This document shows, piece after piece, positions 40,438 through 49,482 of a stretch of 64,000 nt of DNA. Source of the DNA: Bacillus smithii. GTDB taxonomy: Bacteria > Bacillota > Bacilli > Bacillales > DSM-4216. The notes under the pieces were generated by a model. It had not been told where the DNA came from. It did no database searches and saw only the letters and a program-made list of their open reading frames with translations. The stretch is from NCBI RefSeq assembly GCF_001050115.1, contig NZ_CP012024.1:1406001-1470000 (forward strand), given 5' to 3'. The translations under genes and the position numbers were made by a program. Every line of letters starts with the position of its first letter. Position 1 is the first letter of the stretch.

Positions 40438-41186
40438 CAAGGAAGATCCACGTAGTATTGAAAAAAGAAGATTTAGTGATGGAAAGATTGGCAGGAAAAA
40501 TCGCCGTTGTATTTGATATTATACTGGCCACATCCACCATTACGGCTGCGCTGGAACAAGGGGCCGAAGCCGTGATTCCTGTATACGACAGGGAAGAAGC
40601 AGTCGAAGTATCCTCTGCATTTCCGTCATCGTCTGCTGTGCTTGCCGGAGAATATAACGGGAAATCAATGGAAGGGTTTCTGGATCCTTATCCAAAAGAG
40701 CTGGGAAAAAGGATTAAAGAAAAAACGCTCATTTTATCGACGACAAATGGTACAGTGGCACTGAAGAAAGCGGAGTCGGCCAAAAAATTATACGCAGCCA
40801 GCCTATTAAATACAGAAGCTGTCGCAGCCGACATTGTGAAACATTATCAAAATGAAACCATCCTCCTTATTTGCGGAGGGTCGCGCGGCAGCTTCAGTAT
40901 GGAAGATTTTTATGGGGCCGGCTACATGGTCGACTGCTTGCTTTCGCTTCATTCTTTTCAGTTGACGGATGCTGCGAAAACGGCGCAATTGTTTTATCGA
41001 TCCCAAAAGGATCATCCTTATGAACTTTTGTGCTTAACAAGAATCGGAAAAATACTTTCGCGCTATTCGTATGATGATGAATTGGACTTTATTTCCCAAA
41101 AAAGTGCCTTCACTGTCGTTCCGCGCTGGAAAGACGGAAAGTTAATCCATGTGGAAAATGAGCAGGATGGTCAACCCCATTTTTAA
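40434..41186 (+). CDS. divergent ComB-family (2-phosphosulfolactate phosphatase-like) protein
   Basis: 250 aa protein of the ComB phosphatase fold: FDIILATSTITAAL aligned with the family's DVLRATTTI motif, GAEAVIPV, LAGEYNG, STTNGTVAL (about 100-108) and the late GGSRGSFSMEDFYGAG. Two hallmark stretches are altered: the arginine of the DVLRAT motif is replaced by leucine, and the GFDLGNSP motif reads GFLDPYPKE. True ComB acts on (2R)-phosphosulfolactate. Here the gene overlaps the kinase gene by four bases (ATGA), so kinase and phosphatase-like protein are made together. A changed substrate, perhaps a phosphorylated acyl intermediate, or loss of catalysis are both possible. Confidence 0.75.
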   Translation: MTRKIHVVLKKEDLVMERLAGKIAVVFDIILATSTITAALEQGAEAVIPVYDREEAVEVSSAFPSSSAVLAGEYNGKSMEGFLDPYPKELGKRIKEKTLILSTTNGTVALKKAESAKKLYAASLLNTEAVAADIVKHYQNETILLICGGSRGSFSMEDFYGAGYMVDCLLSLHSFQLTDAAKTAQLFYRSQKDHPYELLCLTRIGKILSRYSYDDELDFISQKSAFTVVPRWKDGKLIHVENEQDGQPHF

Positions 41187-41267
41187 GGGAAGTCTGAATC
41201 CAATCAGATCTACAATATGAGTGGGTATATACTCATTAAAAAAAGGAGAAGCGTCCAACAATCCATT

Positions 41268-41283
41268 TAGAAAGCGTTTACTT
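41268..41283 (+). promoter_or_regulatory. Possible cre (CcpA) site
   Basis: TAGAAAGCGTTTACTT fits the Bacillus catabolite-responsive element consensus WTGNAARCGNWWWCAW with two mismatches, about 115 bases before the PaaG-like gene. Such matches arise by chance fairly often. Confidence 0.3.
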
Positions 41284-41397
41284 TTGTTCTGTGATTCCAG
41301 CGGAACAGTTGTTCAAATACACGGATCAACGTCGCCACTAATTTATTAGTAGATTCGGTAAGTTGATCAAAAAAATGGGAAAAGGAGATGGAAAAGA

Positions 41398-42174
41398 ATG
41401 AGTGATGTATTAGTGGAGAAACAAGGAAAAATTTTGATTTTGACGTTAAATCGTCCGGAAAGTTTAAACGCTTTTAGCGAGGATATGCTCATTGGTTTGA
41501 GAGAACAACTGCAACAAGCGGGTGAGGATGATTCAGTGAAGGCAATCGTCATAAGAGGTTCAGGCAGAGCTTTCTCTGCGGGGGGTGATGTGAAAAGCAT
41601 GGCCAGCCGAACTGACATCACATCCTTGTATGAGCATGTAGGTCATCTCAATCAATGTATCTTGACGATGCAAGAAGTGGAAAAACCGATTGTGGCAGCT
41701 GTTCATGGATATGCGGCAGGAGCGGGATTTAATTTGGCTCTAGCTTGCGATTTTATTCTTGCATCGGATGAAAGTAAATTTATCTTAAGTTTTGCTCAAG
41801 TAGGGCTTATTTCCGATGGCGGAGGCCTCCATTTTTTACCTAAAATTTTAGGTCCCCATAAAGTGAAAGAATTGTTCTTCTTAGCAGAGCCTATCACAGC
41901 AAAAGAAGCGCTTGCGTTAGGAATCATCAACCGCGTGGTGCCTATCGAAGAGCTGCAGGATGAAGTCATCATTTTTGCTGCGCGCTTATCGCAAGGACCT
42001 CTTAAAGCGTATGGAAAAATGAAAAAGTTGATCAATGAATCTTATCAGCTGACTTTAGAACAAGTGCTTGAAAGAGAAAGGCTCACACAGATGCTGATGG
42101 CGGAAACAGAGGACCATAAAGAAGGTGTTACCGCTTTTAATGAAAAAAGAACACCGATTTTTCGAGGAAAATAA
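41398..42174 (+). CDS. enoyl-CoA hydratase/isomerase, PaaG-like
   Basis: Crotonase-superfamily protein of 258 aa. The oxyanion-hole segments GRAFSAGGDVKSM (about 60) and HGYAAGAGFNLALACD (about 105-120) are present, but the two hydratase glutamates are not: the first position is in the GFNLAL context and the second reads GLISDGG with an aspartate. This pattern is seen in isomerases such as PaaG (Asp-dependent) rather than hydratases. AAAAGGAGATGG precedes ATG 41398. It is separated from the cluster by 211 bases and probably has its own promoter. Confidence 0.85.
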   Translation: MSDVLVEKQGKILILTLNRPESLNAFSEDMLIGLREQLQQAGEDDSVKAIVIRGSGRAFSAGGDVKSMASRTDITSLYEHVGHLNQCILTMQEVEKPIVAAVHGYAAGAGFNLALACDFILASDESKFILSFAQVGLISDGGGLHFLPKILGPHKVKELFFLAEPITAKEALALGIINRVVPIEELQDEVIIFAARLSQGPLKAYGKMKKLINESYQLTLEQVLERERLTQMLMAETEDHKEGVTAFNEKRTPIFRGK

Positions 42175-42390
42175 ACGGCTGCACTGAAATACACGATGAA
42201 GCTCGACTATGGATCATGATAGAAAGAACGATAAAGATTGTTTCTGATTATGAATAACGTTCAGATGCCTGTGGTAAAGACCGTATAACAAGTTGACACA
42301 CTAAAACTGGAATATTAGAAATCTCCCTTTTAGACACCCGGCTGTTTTGATAAAAGGAAAATATTATGAATTCATGAGGTGAGGAGAAAA

Positions 42391-44070
42391 ATGAAAAATA
42401 CTGCCCATTTTTCATTCTGGCCAACAAGAGTCCCCAAAACGCTAACGGTTCCAAAAACCAATATTTTCGATAATTTAGTTGTTTCCGCCAAACGATTTCC
42501 TCAAAAAAATGCCATTTATTATTATGGCGCCACGTATTCTTATCAACAAATTTTGGAAGAAGCAGAGAGAATCGCGGGTTTTTTGGAAAAAAGGCTGCAC
42601 GTCCAAAAAGGGGACCGTGTCATGCTGTATATGCAAAACTCGCCTCAATTTATCATTTCTTATTACGCTATATCCAGGATTAATGCGATTGTCGTTCCGA
42701 TCAATCCGATGAATACAACCGAAGAACTTAGATTTTATATTCAAGACGCACAAATCAAAACCGGTATCGTTTCACAAGAAATTTATGATTATGTTGCCCC
42801 GCTCTTGGAACAAACTCCTCTAGAACAGTTAGTGATCGCTTGTTATCATGATTATTTGCCCGAAGAAGTGGATGATCCAATTCCTCCGGTAGTGGCAGAA
42901 AGTCGCCGTCTGTTTTCAAAACAAAATCATTATTTATGGAAAGATGTGTTAGAAGCTGGAGAAAAACCGGAGTGTACGCTGGGAGATGCGGACGATCTTG
43001 CCGTCATGCCGTACACATCCGGTACAACGGGTTTGCCAAAAGGATGCTTGCATAAACATAGCAGTGTCCAGGCAAACACGATAGGTGGAGCATATTGGGA
43101 TATTTTAACGCCCAATTCAGTTTGTTTCACAACATTGCCGCTGTTCCATGTGACCGGAATGATTCACAGCATGCATATGCCTATTTTTGTAGGAGCGGAA
43201 ATGATCGTATTAACGCGCTGGGACCGCGAATATGCCAGAAAAATCATAAAAAAGAAACAGATTTCTCATTGGGTGGTCATCAGCACCATGCTTATTGATT
43301 TTCTTGCCAATCCCCTGCTGAAAAAAGAAGATGTCGCCTCGCTGGAATTAATTGCGGGGGGAGGAGCTTCGCTGCCGGCGGCCGTTGGGGAGAAGCTGTA
43401 CAAATTAACGGGCCTTCGCTATGTAGAAGGATATGGATTATCCGAAACGATTTCTCATACACATTTCAATCCGCCGGATCGCCCAAAATTGCAATGTTTA
43501 GGGGTTCCATCGTTCGATGTTGATGCTAGAATCATAAACCCACAAACTTTAGAAGAATTGGACGACGGTCAAGAAGGGGAAATTGTGGTACACGGTCCTC
43601 AAGTATTTGTCGGATATTATAACCGCAAAGAGGATAACGAAAAGGCTTTCCTTGAAATAGATGGTAAAAAATTCTTCCGGACTGGCGATATTGGGGTTCG
43701 CGATGAAGAAGGATATTATTTCATTGTGGACCGTTTAAAAAGAATGATCAATGCTTCGGGATTTAAAGTTTGGCCGACTGAAGTCGAAAGTTATCTTTAC
43801 AAACATCCAGCCGTGCAGCAAGCTTGTGTGGTCGGAATTCCAGATCCAAAAAGAGGTGAGAATGTAAAGGCTTTCATCATTTTGAATGAAGACTACAAAG
43901 GAAAAATTACGGAAGAAGAATTGATTCGTTGGTCTAAAGAACACATGGCAGCTTATAAATATCCAAGATTTATTGAATTCCGCGATTCCTTGCCCACTAC
44001 GTCCAGTGGAAAGCTTTTGTGGAGAAAACTCGCGGAAGAAGAGAAGAAAAAATTTGAAATGAATAAATAA
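42391..44070 (+). CDS. AMP-dependent acyl/aryl-CoA ligase
   Basis: Third ANL-family CoA ligase of the window, 559 aa: P-loop YTSGTTGLPKG, YGLSETISHTHFNPP, FFRTGDIG with the unusual hinge DRLKRMINASGFKVWP (DRLKR instead of DRKKD), and TTSSGKLLWRK with the catalytic lysine. The hinge sequence is that of long-chain or aryl-acid ligases found next to PaaG-like enzymes. ATG 42391 lies behind GGTGAGGAG. Monocistronic with a terminator; substrate unknown. Confidence 0.87.
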   Translation: MKNTAHFSFWPTRVPKTLTVPKTNIFDNLVVSAKRFPQKNAIYYYGATYSYQQILEEAERIAGFLEKRLHVQKGDRVMLYMQNSPQFIISYYAISRINAIVVPINPMNTTEELRFYIQDAQIKTGIVSQEIYDYVAPLLEQTPLEQLVIACYHDYLPEEVDDPIPPVVAESRRLFSKQNHYLWKDVLEAGEKPECTLGDADDLAVMPYTSGTTGLPKGCLHKHSSVQANTIGGAYWDILTPNSVCFTTLPLFHVTGMIHSMHMPIFVGAEMIVLTRWDREYARKIIKKKQISHWVVISTMLIDFLANPLLKKEDVASLELIAGGGASLPAAVGEKLYKLTGLRYVEGYGLSETISHTHFNPPDRPKLQCLGVPSFDVDARIINPQTLEELDDGQEGEIVVHGPQVFVGYYNRKEDNEKAFLEIDGKKFFRTGDIGVRDEEGYYFIVDRLKRMINASGFKVWPTEVESYLYKHPAVQQACVVGIPDPKRGENVKAFIILNEDYKGKITEEELIRWSKEHMAAYKYPRFIEFRDSLPTTSSGKLLWRKLAEEEKKKFEMNK

Positions 44071-44085
44071 TTCCTGAAAAAGGTC

Positions 44086-44126
44086 AAAAAGACCGTGCGT
44101 TTCAACATTTGCACGGTCTTTTTCTG
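44086..44126 (+). terminator. Terminator of the CoA-ligase gene
   Basis: Perfect AAAAAGACCGTGC/GCACGGTCTTTTT stem with a 12-base loop; T-run included in the stem and followed by CTG. Confidence 0.92.
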
Positions 44127-44489
44127 TAATCGGACATTTTTTGGACCGAAAACCGATCACGTTTGTGAAGGATTCATTTCGATTGTACTTTTACTGTTGA
44201 GGTTTGATTTTGTTCAAAGTAAAAAAGTGAAACACGGAATTCTCATAAGCATTTGGCCGTTTTTGAAGGAAGAAGAAGAATTCATAAATCGGGGGAAGGT
44301 GAAACTTTCAGAATGAACCATCTTCAAAAAAGTAAAAATCGAATTTATCACAGCAAAGAAAAATAAGGCAAGGCAAAAGGCAAAAGAGCCAGATTCCTCC
44401 CAGCTTCTCTAAATTCAAGCGATTCGCTGAATTTAGAGGAAAATCAATAGAGGATCCAGCTCTTGTAAGCCCTTACTATTTTACCGCTA
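44127..44489. other. Intergenic region between convergent genes
   Basis: About 360 bases with no gene. Near the right side (44385-44467) there is a large imperfect hairpin whose core is CTCTAAATTCA/TGAATTTAGAG around 44406-44440, flanked by AAGAGC/GCTCTT arms; on the minus strand it ends in CTCTTTTG and is probably the terminator of the aldehyde dehydrogenase gene. Confidence 0.6.
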
Positions 44490-45974
44490 TTAGTTCAAAG
44501 AGATCCACACGCTTTTTACTTCCGTATAGTTTTGCAAAGCGTAGGAGCCCATTTCCCGGCCGATACCGGACTGTTTGTATCCACCGAAAGGACTTGCAGC
44601 GTCAAATATGTTGTAACAGTTGACCCAAACGGTTCCGGCACGGAGATTATTGGCGATGTAATGTGCTTTTTTCACATCTTGTGTCCAAACTCCAGCAGCC
44701 AATCCATAGATGGAATCGTTCGCGCGATTGATTAAGTCATCTAAATCTTCATACGGCAGGGCAGAAATGACCGGACCAAAAATTTCTTCTTTTGCAATCG
44801 TCATATCGTCTTCCACATTGGCGAAAATGGTAGGAGTGACGAAATAACCTTCCTCAAACGGTTTCTTTCCTCCGGTGACTAATTCAGCGCCTTCTTCCAA
44901 TCCTTTTTCAATATATCCAAGAACGCGATTTTGCTGCTCATCGGATACAAGCGGACCCATTTCTGTATCGGAATGAAGTCCGAAACCTTGCTTAATGTTT
45001 TTCGCATAATCCGCCATATCGGAAACGATATTATCATATTGCTTTTTCGGTACAAAGACGCGTGAGCCGGCACAGCATACTTGACCTTGATTGAACATAA
45101 CCCCGTTTAAAGCTCCCGGGATGGCTTTTGAAAAATCTGCGTCCGGAAGGATGATGTTCGGTGATTTACCACCCAATTCAAGCGTGATCCGTTTGATCGA
45201 ATTGGATGCTCGCTTCATAATTAATTTTCCGACTTCTGTTGAACCTGTAAAGGCAATTTTATCGACAAGAGGATGGTCTACAAGCGGTTGCCCGGCTGTT
45301 TCACCAAATCCTGGTACGACGTTCACTACTCCTTTAGGAAAACCGGCTTCATCGATCAGCTCAGCTAAATACAAAGCGGATAAAGGCGTTTGTTCTGCTG
45401 GTTTTAATACGACGGTGCAGCCGGTAGCAAGTGCGGCCCCTAATTTCCACAACGCCATTAAAAGCGGGAAGTTCCAAGGGATAATTTGGCCGACTACTCC
45501 AACCGGTTCATGGCGGGTGTAGTTAAAGAACGGACCGTTCACAGGGATGGTTTGGCCAACGATCTTCGTTGTCCAACCGGCATAATAGCGCAAATGTTCA
45601 ATGGCCAACGGAACATCGGCATTCAAAGTTTCCCTGATCGGCTTACCATTATCGAGGGTTTCTAGTTGAGCCAGTTCTTCTTTATTTTCTTCCATTAAAT
45701 CTGCGAGTTTGTACATTAATCGGCTTCTTTCCGCGGGGGTTAGTTTAGACCACGGACCATTGTCAAATGCTTCTCTTGCTGCTTTTACAGCACGGTCAAT
45801 ATCTTCTTCTTGCGCTTCATAAACTGTAGCCAACACTTCACCCGTCGCAGGGTTGGGAGTATCAAAGGTTTTTTCAGAGGCGCTTTTTACAAATTCTCCG
45901 TTAATGTACAATTTTTTGACACCAGACAAAAATTGTTCAACTTTTTCCTTTAATGGAGTTGCAACTGAGCTCAT
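44490..45974 (-). CDS. dhaS: NAD-dependent aldehyde dehydrogenase DhaS
   Basis: Oxidises aldehydes to acids; 494 aa, the length of cytosolic ALDH. Visible motifs: PWNFPLLMALWKLGAALATG (NAD site), FTGSTEVG (Rossmann), the general-base glutamate in LELGGKSP, and the catalytic cysteine C300 in GQVCCAGSR. AAGGAGG precedes ATG on the minus strand. It may supply carboxylic acids to the CoA ligases nearby, but it is convergent with them and separately controlled. Confidence 0.95.
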   Translation of the reverse strand: MSSVATPLKEKVEQFLSGVKKLYINGEFVKSASEKTFDTPNPATGEVLATVYEAQEEDIDRAVKAAREAFDNGPWSKLTPAERSRLMYKLADLMEENKEELAQLETLDNGKPIRETLNADVPLAIEHLRYYAGWTTKIVGQTIPVNGPFFNYTRHEPVGVVGQIIPWNFPLLMALWKLGAALATGCTVVLKPAEQTPLSALYLAELIDEAGFPKGVVNVVPGFGETAGQPLVDHPLVDKIAFTGSTEVGKLIMKRASNSIKRITLELGGKSPNIILPDADFSKAIPGALNGVMFNQGQVCCAGSRVFVPKKQYDNIVSDMADYAKNIKQGFGLHSDTEMGPLVSDEQQNRVLGYIEKGLEEGAELVTGGKKPFEEGYFVTPTIFANVEDDMTIAKEEIFGPVISALPYEDLDDLINRANDSIYGLAAGVWTQDVKKAHYIANNLRAGTVWVNCYNIFDAASPFGGYKQSGIGREMGSYALQNYTEVKSVWISLN

Positions 45975-46322
45975 CGAATTCCTCCTTACATTTTAGTTTG
46001 GGAGTTACAACTATCAATCTAACATGAAAATAAATGACTTTCAATTATAAATATTAAAAATATTTAATTTATTTTTCGACAACAATCTTGTTTTTTCTTC
46101 GCAATCTATAAATATCTTGCCATGATATAGGGCATTGAATAGAATTTTATATTGAAATTCTTCTTTAGAGCAGCAATTTTGGAGGAATGAAAATGTCAAA
46201 CAAAAGGAGCGAAACAGAGACAATAAAAGGATCTTCAAAAGTAAAATTGCCTCAAATAACCTGAATTTTGTGTATAATAGAAAATAATGACATTTTTCTT
46301 CATTGCTAAGGGGTTTAATTTT
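45975..46322. other. Divergent promoter region dhaS / histidine kinase
   Basis: 348 AT-rich bases. For dhaS (minus strand) TTGAAA at 46044-46039 and TAGATT at 46021-46016 are 17 bases apart. For the kinase (plus strand) a TATAAT at 46273-46278 is visible without a clear -35. No gene. Confidence 0.55.
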
Positions 46323-47765
46323 ATGGTGAACAAAAAAAACATTTCATTTATTGTGAATAAATTCCAATCGTTGATCAAAGATTCCAGACATCTGATCATG
46401 TGTATTTCTTCCAACGGCAGATTGACGTACGTATCACCAGCCTCAGCTCTCATCCTTGGCTATGAAGCTTACGAATTGCTGGGGACGTTTATCTATTCCT
46501 ACATCCATCCGGAAGATCGGTATAAGTTGCAACTTTCCGATCATGGCTGGGATAAGATTGAGTACCGTGCACGAAGAAAGTGCGGCGATTATGTTTGGCT
46601 TGAAACGAGCTGCATTGCTATGACAAATGAAATGGAATATTTTTGTATCTCCCATGATGTGTCTGAACGAAAAGTGTTTGAAGAACAAATTCAAGAAGAA
46701 AAAGAAAAGTACCGCCTTTTGTTGGAAAATACGGTCGATACAATAGGAATCGTCACGGAGGAAGGCTTTTTTGTCGATATTAACCAAGCCGGCAAACAAC
46801 TACTCGGTTCAGCAAGAAAGGAGGAAATTATTGGCCGTTCCCTTTTCGACTATCTCCTTGAGGAATATATCCCGCTTGTTAAAACATATCTTCAACATCC
46901 TCACCAGCAAGATTCGCTGGAAGTTTGCATTAGAAGAGTGGATCAAATTGTTAAATGCGTAGAATTCAAATTAATACCTCTGTTTTATAAAAATCGGCAT
47001 ACATATCAAATCATTTTAAAAGATATCACCAACAAAAAAGAAACGGAAAAAATGCTTCAGAAAGCTGAAAAGCTGACCATTGTCGGACAGTTGGCCGCGG
47101 GTATCGCCCATGAAATACGAAATCCGTTAACGGCGATCAAAGGGTTTACCCAATTATTAAGCAATATGGGTTATCGGGATTATACGGATGTGATTTTGAC
47201 AGAACTCGACCGTATTGATAAAATTGTCAGCGATTTGCTTGTGCTTGCCAAACCGCAGATTTCCCATCTTGAAGAAATCAATTTAGTCGAGTTAATTGAT
47301 CGTGTTGTCACGCTCCTAAGGACTCAAGCTATTATGTATAATATTGATATTATTTCTGATATTCGCTTGAAGGATTGTCCTGTGATTGAAGCGGAAGCGG
47401 ATCAAATTAAACAAGTGTTAATTAATCTTATTAAAAATGCGATTGAAGCGATGCCGGAAGGCGGGACCGTCACGATTGAAGCCGAAATGGATCATTCCGA
47501 AGATCATGTGGTGATACGTGTGATCGACGAAGGAATTGGAATTCCAAGAGAGCTGATTTCAAGATTGGGGGAACCGTTTTTTAGCACAAAAGAAAAAGGA
47601 ACGGGTCTTGGATTAATGATATGCCAGAGAATCATAAAAAATCATAAAGGGTCTTTGGAAATTGATAGTGAAGTAAATAAAGGCACCACTTTTACGATTC
47701 GATTGCCTAGAAAAATCAGCAAAAAAAACGATAGGCAGAAAATAAATCCGGATGGAACAATATAA
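46323..47765 (+). CDS. PAS-domain sensor histidine kinase, sporulation-kinase type
   Basis: 480 aa soluble kinase without membrane helices. Two PAS domains (about 20-125, with LTYVSPASALILGYEAYELLG, and about 130-245, with GFFVDINQAGKQLLG) are followed by a HisKA domain with phosphoacceptor H263 in AAGIAHEIRNPL and an HATPase domain (NLIKNAIEAMPEGG, GEPFFSTKEKGTGLGL). Layout and sequence resemble the KinA/KinE phosphorelay kinases that feed Spo0F. No response regulator is adjacent, typical of such orphan kinases. ATG 46323 follows AAGGGG. The ligand of the PAS domains is not predictable. Confidence 0.88.
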   Translation: MVNKKNISFIVNKFQSLIKDSRHLIMCISSNGRLTYVSPASALILGYEAYELLGTFIYSYIHPEDRYKLQLSDHGWDKIEYRARRKCGDYVWLETSCIAMTNEMEYFCISHDVSERKVFEEQIQEEKEKYRLLLENTVDTIGIVTEEGFFVDINQAGKQLLGSARKEEIIGRSLFDYLLEEYIPLVKTYLQHPHQQDSLEVCIRRVDQIVKCVEFKLIPLFYKNRHTYQIILKDITNKKETEKMLQKAEKLTIVGQLAAGIAHEIRNPLTAIKGFTQLLSNMGYRDYTDVILTELDRIDKIVSDLLVLAKPQISHLEEINLVELIDRVVTLLRTQAIMYNIDIISDIRLKDCPVIEAEADQIKQVLINLIKNAIEAMPEGGTVTIEAEMDHSEDHVVIRVIDEGIGIPRELISRLGEPFFSTKEKGTGLGLMICQRIIKNHKGSLEIDSEVNKGTTFTIRLPRKISKKNDRQKINPDGTI

Positions 47766-48221
47766 AAGCGCCGATCGCGTTTAAAAACGTCCGCCTTCTT
47801 AATCTTCTAAACGGAGAGAAACGAAATGGTTTTCCGAATGTTAATTGTTGTTGCGTTTCACTCCAAGGATAAAGATCTTTTATGTGCTTTGCTGAACGGT
47901 TCGGGATCGTCGAAATTCGGTTTTAGAAAAAGTCGCACACATCGAATGAAAATCCTTTCTTTTTTTATAGAATCTCTCCTTCTTATATTTCGTTGTTGAT
48001 CGTAAAAAACGAAAAGATGATAGGGCTTTCAAACTCCTTATCGCTTTCTTTTTTATTTTTTGGCGAATAATTGAGGGAGAAAATACAAGTTTAATATAAG
48101 GATCGAGAGACTCGAGAACCCCCTGTTCCAGAGGACGGAACGACTAAAAAGTCGCATTAAAATAAAAACTAGAATAGTATAAAGAAAGCAGAAGCAGGAA
48201 AAGAAAGAGAGCTGGTCAGAA
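47766..48221. other. Intergenic region kinase to acyl-CoA dehydrogenase
   Basis: 456 bases without a gene. A weak terminator-like hairpin (GATAGG/CCTTATC, 48019-48042) with a long T-rich tail lies in the middle. Further on are two small hairpins, GTTCC/GGAAC and CGACT/AGTCG, around 48124-48156, just before an AT-rich promoter-like stretch. Confidence 0.4.
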
Positions 48222-49370
48222 ATGAATTTTGCGAGAACAAAGGAAGAACAAGAACGTTTGGAACGAATTGGGAAATTGGCTGTTCGTTTTTCTGAAAGAG
48301 TGGGTAAAATAGACGAAACGGGAGATTTTCCATATGAGAATATGGAAGATTTAAAAGAGGCAGGCTATACGACGTGGACTTTAGACAAAGAATTTGGCGG
48401 AAAAGGAATTTCTTTATATGAATTTCTTCTTTATCAAGAAAAAATTGCCGAAGGAGACGGCTCTACTGCTTTGGCAATCGGCTGGCACATGGGCACGATG
48501 ATGGATTTATCCGCAAGGCGGCCATGGAATCAAGATGTTTGGAACGAAGTAGTGAAGAAAGTAAAAAAAGGGGCTTTAATCAACACTGCAGCTACTGAGC
48601 CGCAAACGGGAAGTCCAACTCGAGGTGGCTTGCCGCAAACTACGGCTGTATTCGAAAACGGACAGTGGGTGATCAATGGCCGAAAAACGCATACGACTTT
48701 ATCCCCCGTTCTCGATTTCATATTGGTAAAGGCTTATATTCCTCAACGAAAAAAGGTCGGTATTTTTCTCATACCGAAAGAAACGAAAGGGGTTTCCGTT
48801 GAAGAAACTTGGAATACCATTTCGATGAGAGGAACCGGAAGCCATGACTTATTATTAAAAGATGTTCGTATAGATGAAAAATATTTTGTGGAGACCGTCG
48901 ATCCTGTGAACAATCAATCAGCGGGATGGCTGCTCCATATCCCGGCCTGCTACCTTGGAATTGCCGGTGCTGCCCGTAATTATGCCCTCCGATTTTCGAC
49001 TGAATATTCTCCCAACAGCATAGAAGGCACGATCAGTGATTTACCGAATATTCGCCAGCTGATTGGGCAAATGGAACTGGAACTCTTGCAAGCTCGTACG
49101 TTTATGTATGCAATCGCAGAAAAATGGGATCGTTCGGAATCCAAAGTGGAACTTCAGGCAGCTCTAGGAGCCGTAAAACATGTGGCTGTGAATGCAAGTA
49201 TACGCGTTGTGGATGCGGCCATGCGGATTGCCGGCTCCAAAAGTTTATTTTTCGAAAATCCTTTGCAGCGCTATTACAGAGATGTTCGAGCCGGATTGCA
49301 TAATCCTCCGATGGATGACGCTGTCATTGCCATGCTGGCCCAAAAAGCTCTTGATGGGATTCAAAATTGA
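48222..49370 (+). CDS. acyl-CoA dehydrogenase family protein YdbM-like
   Basis: 382 aa flavoprotein of the acyl-CoA dehydrogenase superfamily, close in pattern to Bacillus YdbM. The FAD/substrate loop reads ATEPQTGSPTRGGLPQTTA (about 125-145), and RKTHTTLSPVLDF follows. The usual C-terminal catalytic glutamate motif is not obvious, so the reaction may differ from ordinary dehydrogenation (related proteins include flavin monooxygenases). A terminator follows directly. The substrate is unknown; it stands alone, not in the main catabolic cluster. Confidence 0.85.
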   Translation: MNFARTKEEQERLERIGKLAVRFSERVGKIDETGDFPYENMEDLKEAGYTTWTLDKEFGGKGISLYEFLLYQEKIAEGDGSTALAIGWHMGTMMDLSARRPWNQDVWNEVVKKVKKGALINTAATEPQTGSPTRGGLPQTTAVFENGQWVINGRKTHTTLSPVLDFILVKAYIPQRKKVGIFLIPKETKGVSVEETWNTISMRGTGSHDLLLKDVRIDEKYFVETVDPVNNQSAGWLLHIPACYLGIAGAARNYALRFSTEYSPNSIEGTISDLPNIRQLIGQMELELLQARTFMYAIAEKWDRSESKVELQAALGAVKHVAVNASIRVVDAAMRIAGSKSLFFENPLQRYYRDVRAGLHNPPMDDAVIAMLAQKALDGIQN

Positions 49371-49411
49371 ACAAAATGGAATTCCATTATGTGGATAGAC
49401 ATTTGTAAATG

Positions 49412-49441
49412 CCTCCGAGTCTTTTGCTCGGAGGTTTTTTC
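49412..49441 (+). terminator. Terminator between convergent acyl-CoA dehydrogenase and hsp20
   Basis: Perfect CCTCCGAG/CTCGGAGG stem with a seven-base loop and TTTTTTC. Confidence 0.93.
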
Positions 49442-49482
49442 GCTCGTCTTTAGTATGACCGGGATGTATGAGAGTGGCGGTG

